NCBI GenBank assembly: GCA_003135495.1
Contig: PLBX01000365.1
Coordinates: 1-5,370, forward strand
Reading direction: 5' to 3'
Origin: Acidobacteriaceae bacterium
GTDB lineage: Bacteria; Acidobacteriota; Terriglobia; Terriglobales; Acidobacteriaceae
Length of the DNA stretch: 5,370 nucleotides
The notes beneath the pieces are model-generated. The model was not told where the DNA came from. It searched no databases and saw only the letters and a list, made by a program, of their open reading frames with translations. A program made the translations under genes and the position numbers. How positions within the stretch are numbered: position 1 is the first letter of the stretch; each line of letters begins with the position of its first letter. Positions 1 through 5,109 of this stretch are shown here, in pieces.

Positions 1-130
1 ATTCATTTTCCCCAGGTCGACCCGTTCTAGGCCATCGACGACTGACCTCGTATTCCTCTGGTGTTCGTTTTGATCAATTTCGGTAATTAGTGTAATGGCG
101 ATTTTGCAACAACTCACGAATAGGTTGATG

Positions 131-835
131 TTAATTGTATTCGGCGGGTGGCGGAACTATGAGCACACTTTGCGAAGCCCTCCGCTCTAAGTTTTGTACT
201 CTGTGTTCTTCGTAGCCGGGCAAGTAACTGGGTCCACCTTCTCGGGTCTGCGTTTCCCAGCGATTTCGAGGAATCGTGAAGCGCTGTTTTCCCGAGCCAA
301 TTGCGATAAGGAATGAGTTCACGTCAAGCTCTGGAATCGTGACTTCCTGATTGGGCGCAAGTTCTATCAGACAGGCAAATCCACCTCGCGGAAAGTCCAC
401 TGCCCTTTCGCAGCCAGCAGGTTTACTTGGCATTTCTTTCGCATCACGCAGGGGCTGTTTCAACTCGATCAGCGTGAAGTGCATAGAACCCTTAACAGCT
501 CGAAGCGAGTGAGTTGTTCCACTTGGATAAACATCAATTTGGCCGACGCTAATCGGACGGGTTATTAATGCTTCGCTCTCCTTCCGCTCGGTCACCACGC
601 CTTCCCTAGTCCACACGATTATGACGGGGTTCGCATATGTGTGAGTCGGAAGAGCCGCTACCCTAACTCTGTAAACCGTTACCTCACGGTTTGACATTGC
701 GAGTCCCTTGACGAATGGCTCAAGAGATGCAAAATCTGCCGCTGGCAAACTTGAACGAGCCGTTTCCACGCCGTGATCCTGCGACGTTGCGGCGAGGGAT
801 ATGCCGATGAAAATCCCGATTAGGAACGTGCGCAT
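131..835 (-). CDS. Exported two-domain cupin-like protein of unknown function
   Basis: 234 aa, read leftward from an ATG at 835 to a TAA at 131. The N-terminus (MRTFLIGIFIGISLAATSQD) is a good Sec signal peptide: one Arg, a hydrophobic core at about residues 4-16, and a likely cleavage near residues 17-19, so the product should be periplasmic or secreted. The mature part reads as two beta-rich halves. The first (about 50-130) carries a cupin-style turn with GQIDVYPSGTTHSL. The second (about 145-230) carries FACLIELAPNQEVTIPEL. The His/Glu set of metal-binding cupins is not complete, so no enzyme activity is claimed. No clear Shine-Dalgarno precedes the ATG. The upstream region ends 57 bases away at the left repeat of the recombinase element, so its native promoter may have been separated or altered. 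The gene is real by length, signal peptide and codon pattern; the cupin assignment is tentative. Confidence 0.72.
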   Translation of the reverse strand: MRTFLIGIFIGISLAATSQDHGVETARSSLPAADFASLEPFVKGLAMSNREVTVYRVRVAALPTHTYANPVIIVWTREGVVTERKESEALITRPISVGQIDVYPSGTTHSLRAVKGSMHFTLIELKQPLRDAKEMPSKPAGCERAVDFPRGGFACLIELAPNQEVTIPELDVNSFLIAIGSGKQRFTIPRNRWETQTREGGPSYLPGYEEHRVQNLERRASQSVLIVPPPAEYN

Positions 836-892
836 ATGGTGAGCACTTTATCGTTTAATCGCGCGAAAAACCAGCTTTGCGCTGACTGTCAC

Positions 893-915
893 TAACAGGC
901 GATTTCACTAGTTGA
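893..915 (+). repeat. Left inverted repeat of the recombinase element
   Basis: It reads TAACAGGCGATTTCACTA followed by GTTGA. The reverse complement of 2471-2492 reads TAACAGCGATTTCACTA followed by ATTGA. The two agree at 21 of 23 aligned positions, with one extra G (899) here and one mismatch (911). The match is far longer than chance predicts in a window of this size. An in-frame TTG at 912 falls inside the repeat, an argument against using it as the recombinase start. Confidence 0.75.
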
Positions 916-1013
916 GAATTATCATGCGATCGATTGAACCGGGACCGACGGCCGAGGTTGCAGCGTCCGAGTTGTGTGTCGAAAATCCATGCTACGGCTG
1001 GGAGGCCGCCAGT

Positions 1014-1526
1014 ATGGGAAAGATCAAAGCCAAGCCAAACTATCGTCGCACCATTCTGCGGTTGCCGGATCTGGATCACTCCAAGTTGGCAGTACTGAAC
1101 AGCCTTACATCACCCGGCTCCCGCCGCGTCTACGAATATGCCATTGACCAGTTCATCGGCTGGTACTGCTCAGAACCTCGCTTGGCTTTCAATCGCATTG
1201 CGGCGGTTCGGTACCGTATGTTTCTGGAAGGACGAGGGCTGGCTGCGAACACGATCAACCAACAACTCGCCGCTGTCCGTCGCTTGGCATATGAAGCCGC
1301 TGACGCCGGCCTGTTGAGCCCAAGAACTGGCCGCTGGTATTGCCCGAGTAAAAGGTGTCAAGCAACTTGGACATCGCTCTGGGAACTGGCTGAGTCTCGC
1401 CCAGAGTTCGCAGGTGCTGAAAAATACCGGTGGGGACAGCCTCCGAGCAAAACGAGACTACGCCATGTTGGCCGTACTCTTAGGCTGCGGCCTACGTCGA
1501 TCCGAACTCGTCGGATTAGAGACTGA
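1014..1526 (+). CDS. Tyrosine recombinase, N-terminal fragment (frameshifted)
   Basis: N-terminal part of a phage-integrase/XerC-XerD type site-specific recombinase. The ATG at 1014 is preferred because GGGAGG at 1000-1005 lies 8 bases upstream; the TTG at 912 is inside the terminal repeat, and the ATG at 924 lacks a ribosome binding site. Residues about 28-100 (TSPGSRRVYEYAIDQFIGWY, then the region with NTINQQLAAVRRLAYEA) form the helical SAM-like core-binding domain that grips the DNA arms. After residue 103 the frame stops making sense and ends at a TGA at 1524-1526. Removing one A of the pair at 1322-1323 restores the typical run SPELAAGIARVKGVK and joins this piece to the catalytic fragment. 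As read, the fragment lacks every catalytic residue and would be inactive alone. Whether the break is real or a read error is open. Confidence 0.75.
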   Translation: MGKIKAKPNYRRTILRLPDLDHSKLAVLNSLTSPGSRRVYEYAIDQFIGWYCSEPRLAFNRIAAVRYRMFLEGRGLAANTINQQLAAVRRLAYEAADAGLLSPRTGRWYCPSKRCQATWTSLWELAESRPEFAGAEKYRWGQPPSKTRLRHVGRTLRLRPTSIRTRRIRD

Positions 1527-2292
1527 CGAGGTTCAAACTCGCCAGGACCACTGGGCCATCGTGGACTTGATCGGCAAGGGACGACGAGTTCGCACTGTAC
1601 CAATTCCGCACTGGGTGAAGCAGGCACTGGATCGGTGGGTCACGGCGGCTGGAATTACAGAAGGAAAGATCTTTCGTGCCGTCACCAGGCGCGGGAAAAT
1701 GTGGGGCAAAGGTATCTCGCAGAATCTGGTGTGGTGCGTGGTTAGGAACTGCTGCAAAGGCGTTGGGCTGGAGCATATCGCACCCCATGATCTACGCAGG
1801 ACCTGCGCGAAGTTGTGTCACTCGGGCGGTGGCGAACTTGAGCAGATTCAGTTCCTGCTGGGCCACGCATCAGTGCAGACTACAGAACGTTATCTTGGCT
1901 GCAAGCAAAACCTCGGACATCCGGTGAACGATCGGTTTACGCTCGAAACGCGGATTGCTTCCCTTGACCCAGAGAGAGTGAACGAAACAGTCAGAAAGAC
2001 AGAAGAAATCGTTCGCGAAATCTGCACAATCGAGCCGGTGCAGGAGATAAAATCCTCCGAAGGAGGAGACGAATATGCCGAGCATACCCTCGTACGCGGA
2101 ACAAAATTTGTACTCCAAGATGCGCGAGCTGAAATGGTCATCGACAGAACGGGCCATTGCGCGGAGGGCCTTCGATCGAGTCCTGCAACAGGAGTTGGAT
2201 GCGGCCATCCGATCGGCAAAAGAAATGGCAGCGAGGATCACGCAGCCATACGAACTGTGGGAACTGGAGCACCACCTGACGGAGCTTCGTAA
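1414..2292 (+). CDS. Tyrosine recombinase, C-terminal catalytic fragment (frameshifted)
   Basis: Catalytic domain of the same recombinase, read in the next frame. The GTG at 1414 is only the first available start. The frame is coding from about 1321, so this is the rest of the gene above, not a separate one. All hallmark residues are visible (repaired numbering): R161 in GLRRSEL, K188 in GKGRRVRTVP, H258 and R261 in PHDLRRT, H284 in LLGHAS, and the nucleophile Y293 in TTERYLG. The enzyme should cut DNA through a 3'-phosphotyrosine link and recombine the element ends. The repaired protein is about 425 aa against roughly 300-330 for simple family members. The excess is a tail after residue 300: a charged helical stretch (LDPERVNETVRKTEEIVREI), then sequence that is simply the next gene read out of frame. 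This gives an unusual 218-base overlap. Another lost stop or length error in the tail is possible. Confidence 0.82.
   Translation: MLKNTGGDSLRAKRDYAMLAVLLGCGLRRSELVGLETDEVQTRQDHWAIVDLIGKGRRVRTVPIPHWVKQALDRWVTAAGITEGKIFRAVTRRGKMWGKGISQNLVWCVVRNCCKGVGLEHIAPHDLRRTCAKLCHSGGGELEQIQFLLGHASVQTTERYLGCKQNLGHPVNDRFTLETRIASLDPERVNETVRKTEEIVREICTIEPVQEIKSSEGGDEYAEHTLVRGTKFVLQDARAEMVIDRTGHCAEGLRSSPATGVGCGHPIGKRNGSEDHAAIRTVGTGAPPDGAS
2053..2074 (+). promoter_or_regulatory. Shine-Dalgarno sequestered in a hairpin
   Basis: AAGGAGGA at 2060-2067 is a near-perfect ribosome binding site, 7 bases before the ATG at 2075. It is directly preceded by its own complement: TCCTCC (2053-2058), loop GAA (2059-2061), GGAGGA (2062-2067), a perfect 6-bp stem with a tri-loop. 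Folded, it would hide the binding site. Ribosomes still translating the overlapping recombinase frame would open it. Such an arrangement is a known basis of translational coupling; that it works so here is inference. Confidence 0.55.
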
Positions 2293-2557
2293 GGCGATCG
2301 ACCGCAAGTATGAGTACAAATATTCCAAGCTTGTACGTTTCTTCGCGGATCTTGTTTGCGAGGGCAAGCTCGACCCAGAAGATTTGCGTGGTCTATCCGA
2401 AAGACAAGCTCCGTTACATCCGGCACTACGCGGAAAAATCGGCAGCTTAGAAAACTCGGAACCTCGACAGTCAATTAGTGAAATCGCTGTTAACAGCAAC
2501 TACCCCCGTCCAGCTTGTTATAAAAGGGATCAATCCTTCCCGCGTTTTTGTCCATAG
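2075..2557 (+). CDS. Small helical protein of unknown function in the recombinase element (3' frameshift)
   Basis: The ATG at 2075 has a strong ribosome binding site 7 bases upstream and lies inside the recombinase tail. As read the product is 160 aa, but the last 50 residues look non-coding. Dropping one A of the AAA at 2400-2402 gives GLSE followed by DKLRYIRHYAEKSAA and a TAG at 2448-2450, a plausible 124-aa protein that ends 21 bases before the right terminal repeat. The repaired protein is almost wholly helical and rich in charge (SSTERAIARRAFDRVLQQEL, EMAARI, LWELEHHLTELRKAIDRKYE, EGKLDPEDLRGL). It has no signal peptide, membrane segment or cysteine cluster typical of a zinc finger. Its place suggests an accessory role with the recombinase, such as a directionality or end-binding factor, or a cargo gene. 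I do not recognise the family, and the function is not assigned. Confidence 0.65.
   Translation: MPSIPSYAEQNLYSKMRELKWSSTERAIARRAFDRVLQQELDAAIRSAKEMAARITQPYELWELEHHLTELRKAIDRKYEYKYSKLVRFFADLVCEGKLDPEDLRGLSERQAPLHPALRGKIGSLENSEPRQSISEIAVNSNYPRPACYKRDQSFPRFCP
2471..2492 (-). repeat. Right inverted repeat of the recombinase element
   Basis: This is the partner of the repeat at 893-915, in opposite orientation; on the plus strand it reads TCAATTAGTGAAATCGC then TGTTA. It begins 21 bases after the repaired stop of the small gene. Its outer end overlaps a 12-bp perfect palindrome, GCTGTTAACAGC (2486-2497), which the left end does not share in full. Confidence 0.75.
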
Positions 2558-2585
2558 GGTTTGGCAGGAGACTCGTGTTGCGGCC

Positions 2586-2615
2586 TTGACGAAATTTCGG
2601 CGAGCGTACGATGAT
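2586..2615 (+). promoter_or_regulatory. Possible weak promoter of the S46 peptidase gene
   Basis: TTGACG at 2586-2591 is followed 15 bases later by TACGAT (2607-2612), or 18 bases later by GATGAT (2610-2615). The spacer contains the perfect 10-bp palindrome CGAAATTTCG (2590-2599), which could be an operator. It lies about 110 bases before the peptidase ATG. The rest of the leader (2616-2725) holds two small hairpins, GACCGC/GCGGTC (2644-2663) and TGGCT/AGCCA (2678-2690). This is suggestive only. Confidence 0.22.
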
Positions 2616-2725
2616 GTCGCTGGAGTGAAACTAACAAGCCGGTGACCGCAAGCGGGGGCGGTCGTGGCTCGTGACTCTGGCTGGCAGCCAAGAATCGCGA
2701 TATCCCGGTTCAAAAGGATGCAATC

Positions 2726-3457
2726 ATGACAAAGGTGGAATCGAAGCTCGCGACGCTGGTCGCGGGAGTGCTGCTGGTGTGTTTGGTGTTCGCTCAGGCG
2801 GCGCAAGCCGACGAGGGCATGTGGACTTTCGACAATTTTCCGTCACACACCGTGGGGACGAAGTATGGCTTCACGCCCTCGCAGGACTGGCTTGACCACG
2901 TACGCTTGTCGTCGCTGCGCATCGCCGGCGGGTGCTCGGCGTCGTTTATTTCTCCGCAGGGACTGGTGATGACGAATCACCATTGTGTCGTCGAATGCGT
3001 GGAGCAGTTGTCGACGGCGCAGCAGAATTTTGAGGAAAACGGTTTTTCCGCAAAAACGCCTGCCGAGGAGAAAAAGTGCCCGGATTTCGAACTCGATCAG
3101 CTGGTTGAGATTCGCGATGTGACCAAGGACGTGCTGGAAGCGCTGACCGGCAAGACGGGCGATGCGGCAAACAAAGCGCTGAATGCGAAACGAGCGGACC
3201 TGGAACAAAGCTGCGGGTCGGATGCAAGCGTGCGCTGCGACGTGGTTTCGCTGTACCAGGGCGGAGTCTACGATCTATACCGGTACAAACGCTACAACGA
3301 CGTGCGCCTTGTGTTTGCGCCGGAGTTTTCGGTCGCGCAATTCGGCGGCGACCCAGACAATTTTAATTTTCCGCGCTTCGATTTCGACATCGGCCTGCTG
3401 CGGGCCTATGAGGGAGAAAACCGGCGGCTAGCCGGGATTATCTGCACTGGAGCGTGA
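2726..3457 (+). CDS. S46 dipeptidyl-peptidase, N-terminal fragment (frameshifted)
   Basis: First part of an exported S46 serine peptidase, the family of bacterial DPP7, DPP11 and DAP BII, which removes dipeptides from peptide N-termini in the periplasm. The ATG at 2726 has AAGGA (2714-2718) 7 bases upstream. The signal peptide is clear: Lys-bearing start, hydrophobic LATLVAGVLLVCLVFAQA, cleavage after an A-Q-A near residue 28, leaving the family's usual mature start DEGMW. The catalytic His is H86 in MTNHHC. The catalytic Asp is most likely D221, in the run after DPDNFNFPRF; this stretch also matches the family's substrate N-terminus anchor region. At residue 231 (near 3417-3420) the frame is lost and ends at a TGA at 3455-3457. 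One more A in the AAAA run reads EKPAASRDYLHWS straight into the second fragment. Confidence 0.85.
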   Translation: MTKVESKLATLVAGVLLVCLVFAQAAQADEGMWTFDNFPSHTVGTKYGFTPSQDWLDHVRLSSLRIAGGCSASFISPQGLVMTNHHCVVECVEQLSTAQQNFEENGFSAKTPAEEKKCPDFELDQLVEIRDVTKDVLEALTGKTGDAANKALNAKRADLEQSCGSDASVRCDVVSLYQGGVYDLYRYKRYNDVRLVFAPEFSVAQFGGDPDNFNFPRFDFDIGLLRAYEGENRRLAGIICTGA

Positions 3458-4809
3458 ACGGGACCAAAGACGGCGATCTGGTTTTCGTCTCCGGGAACCC
3501 GGGCGGCACGTTCCGTGAATTGACAAATGCGCAACTGGCCTTCGAGCGCGACACCCTTTTCCCCTCCAGGATCCCGGAAATCGCGGAGCGGCGCGGGCAA
3601 CAGGAGGTGTTCGCGACTCGCGGACCGGAGCAGGCGCGCGAGGCGAATGACGAGTTGTTTTTCCTGGAGAACGGTTTCAAGGTTTACTTCGGACGGCAAC
3701 AGGCGCTGCTGGATCCGCAGTTCTTTGGGACCAAAATGCAGGAAGAGCAAAGGCTGCGTGCAGCCACGGCAGCGAATCCAAAGCTGGCCGCTTATGTTTC
3801 GGCCTGGGACGACATCGCGAAAGTTCAGCAAGTGCGCTCGCAGCTCTTTGTGCGAAACGCGTCATTGGGCGGACGCTCCTTCCGGGCGGGTTTGCTAGGT
3901 GATGCGGTCACGCTGGTGCGTGCCGCGGCCGAGCGCACCAAGCCCAACCGTGAACGCCTGCCTGAGTATACGGACAAAGCGTTGGTCAACGTGCAGCAGC
4001 AGTTGACGGCTGCTGTCCCGGTTTACAAGGATCTGGAGGAGCTTGACCTCGCATTTCTATTCACCGTGGTTCGGCGCGACCTGGGAGCCGACGACACGTT
4101 CGTGCGAAAGATGCTGGGCAAGGAATCTCCCGAACAACTGGCGCACAGGCTGGTGACCGGTACGCATTTGGAGGATCCGAAGGTTCGGGAAGAGCTGTAC
4201 AAGGGCGGTCAAAGCGCAGTGGATGCGTCGAACGATCCGATGATCCGCTTCGCGGCTTCGATTAACGACGACCTGCTGGCAGTGCGCAAAGACTACGAGG
4301 CGCGCGTGGACGCTCCGACACGATCCGCTGCCGAGAAGATTGCGAAAGCGCGCTTTGCAGTTTACGGGACCAGTGTCGATCCGGACGCGACTTTTACTCT
4401 GCGCCTGACCTATGGGACCGTGAAAGGCTTCGAAAACGCCGAGGGCAAGTTTGTTGAGCCTTACACGAGCATCGGAGGCCTGTTCGAGCGGGCAACCGGA
4501 GCGCTGCCGTACGCGTTGCCGGAAAGCTGGCTCAAGGCCAAAGCGTCGCTGAATCTGTCGATGCCGATGAATCTGTCGACCACGAACGACACAACCGGGG
4601 GCAATTCTGGTAGCCCTATGATCGACAAGGACGCTAACGTCGTCGGCCTGCTTTTTGACGGGAACATTTTCTCCCTGGGCGGCGACTACGGCTACGACGC
4701 GGTGAAGAACCGCTCCATTGCGGTGGACAGCCGCGCTCTGCTTGATGGGATGCGGAAGGTCTACCACATCGATCGAATCGTCGATGAGATCGAGGCGGCG
4801 CGAAAGTAG
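3454..4809 (+). CDS. S46 dipeptidyl-peptidase, C-terminal fragment (frameshifted)
   Basis: Remainder of the S46 peptidase. The GTG at 3454 is merely the first start codon in the frame and has no ribosome binding site. The frame is coding from about 3421 (SRDYLHWSVNGTKDGDLVFV), so both pieces were one gene of about 694 aa, normal for S46 (about 700). The central part (about residues 270-560, repaired numbering) is the helical domain that caps the active site. The catalytic Ser is S628 in TTGGNSGSPM. Eighteen residues later the S1-pocket position is a Gly (G646, in LLFDGN). In the characterised family members Gly there goes with hydrophobic-type DPP7 specificity and Arg with the Asp/Glu-specific DPP11, so a DPP7-like preference is inferred. 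The protein ends normally (IVDEIEAARK, TAG 4807-4809) and is followed by a hairpin. It probably supplies dipeptides from external protein. Confidence 0.88.
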   Translation: MNGTKDGDLVFVSGNPGGTFRELTNAQLAFERDTLFPSRIPEIAERRGQQEVFATRGPEQAREANDELFFLENGFKVYFGRQQALLDPQFFGTKMQEEQRLRAATAANPKLAAYVSAWDDIAKVQQVRSQLFVRNASLGGRSFRAGLLGDAVTLVRAAAERTKPNRERLPEYTDKALVNVQQQLTAAVPVYKDLEELDLAFLFTVVRRDLGADDTFVRKMLGKESPEQLAHRLVTGTHLEDPKVREELYKGGQSAVDASNDPMIRFAASINDDLLAVRKDYEARVDAPTRSAAEKIAKARFAVYGTSVDPDATFTLRLTYGTVKGFENAEGKFVEPYTSIGGLFERATGALPYALPESWLKAKASLNLSMPMNLSTTNDTTGGNSGSPMIDKDANVVGLLFDGNIFSLGGDYGYDAVKNRSIAVDSRALLDGMRKVYHIDRIVDEIEAARK

Positions 4810-4823
4810 GAAGCAACTCTGGC

Positions 4824-4856
4824 TCCGGCCTGCGAAGAGACGACTCGCAGGCTGGG
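4824..4856 (+). terminator. Hairpin terminator after the S46 peptidase gene
   Basis: TCCGGCCTGCGA (4824-4835) pairs with TCGCAGGCTGGG (4845-4856), giving 12 pairs including two G-T pairs and a 9-base loop. It starts 14 bases after the peptidase stop. The following CTATTTAAGT is only a weak T tract, so termination may be partial. Confidence 0.55.
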
Positions 4857-4866
4857 CTATTTAAGT

Positions 4867-5049
4867 GTGGTTGAGGTCAAGAGCCGCCGGTTAGACGGCA
4901 ACGCCACTAGCGAGCAACTTGCCGACCTGATCTCCGGAGCGGTCCAAGCCCACTCCCGCTCCGCCACACAGTCTGAAGCGCAGAGAAATCTTTCCGAATT
5001 CCTCCGGAAATTGCAGAAAATGGGCGCGATTTCGCTATACTTAGGCTAA
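4867..5049 (+). CDS. Doubtful small ORF of 60 codons
   Basis: A GTG-started frame ending at a TAA at 5047-5049. No Shine-Dalgarno is visible, and the start lies just after the terminator hairpin. The same frame is open back to the peptidase stop at 4809 but offers no better start. The product is hydrophilic, with a helical, charged second half (SEAQRNLSEFLRKLQK), and no recognisable motif. It could be a remnant of a larger gene, a real small protein, or chance. An overlapping minus-strand frame (4907-5284) is no more convincing. Confidence 0.22.
   Translation: MVEVKSRRLDGNATSEQLADLISGAVQAHSRSATQSEAQRNLSEFLRKLQKMGAISLYLG
5011..5041 (+). promoter_or_regulatory. Possible promoter of a short transcript
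   Basis: TATACT at 5036-5041 is a good -10 box (5 of 6). The only -35 candidate, TTGCAG at 5011-5016, is poor and 19 bases away. A transcript from about 5048 would reach the terminator at 5077-5109, giving an RNA of about 60 bases. Confidence 0.22.
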
Positions 5050-5076
5050 AATCGGACCGGAGAAAGTGCACTTCTG

Positions 5077-5109
5077 AACGCTGCAGGTGAAGATCTGTAG
5101 CGTTTTTCT
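5077..5109 (+). terminator. Intrinsic terminator
   Basis: AACGCTGCAG (5077-5086) pairs over all ten positions with CTGTAGCGTT (5095-5104), with one G-T pair and an 8-base loop. A T-rich tail, TTTTTCTC (5103-5110), follows at once. This is a textbook Rho-independent signal on the plus strand; the minus strand lacks a T tract after the stem. It would end the doubtful ORF's transcript, peptidase read-through, or a short RNA. Confidence 0.62.

Larger units (their letters stand above)
893..2492 (+). mobile_element. Compact tyrosine-recombinase element with inverted terminal repeats
   Basis: A 1.6-kb unit bounded by imperfect inverted repeats at 893-915 and 2471-2492. It contains only a tyrosine recombinase and a small overlapping gene on the same strand. 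The left repeat is about 100 bases before the recombinase start and the right repeat 21 bases after the repaired stop of the small gene, so the repeats fit tightly around the two genes. No target-site duplication is visible just outside the repeats, which is expected for a tyrosine recombinase and unlike DDE transposases. The element sits between the divergent cupin-like gene and the S46 peptidase gene. The exact boundaries are inference: the crossover point of such elements lies within or next to the repeats. An alternative is a DNA segment inverted in place by its own recombinase. Confidence 0.6.

Noticed and set aside
893..915. Integron attC site
   Set aside because: The RYYYAAC and GTTRRRY core boxes are not present in the right order, and the recombinase lacks a visible IntI-specific insertion.
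912..923. TTG at 912 as start of the recombinase
   Set aside because: It lies within the left terminal repeat and lacks a ribosome binding site; the ATG at 1014 has GGGAGG 8 bases upstream.
1318..1330. Programmed ribosomal frameshift in the recombinase, as in IS3-type transposases
   Set aside because: The junction has no slippery heptamer or A6-7 run, and the two neighbouring genes show the same type of one-A defect, which points to a common artefact.
4057..4767. Long minus-strand frame of 236 codons opposite the peptidase
   Set aside because: It is a shadow of the codon bias of the S46 gene, whose catalytic motifs lie on the plus strand.
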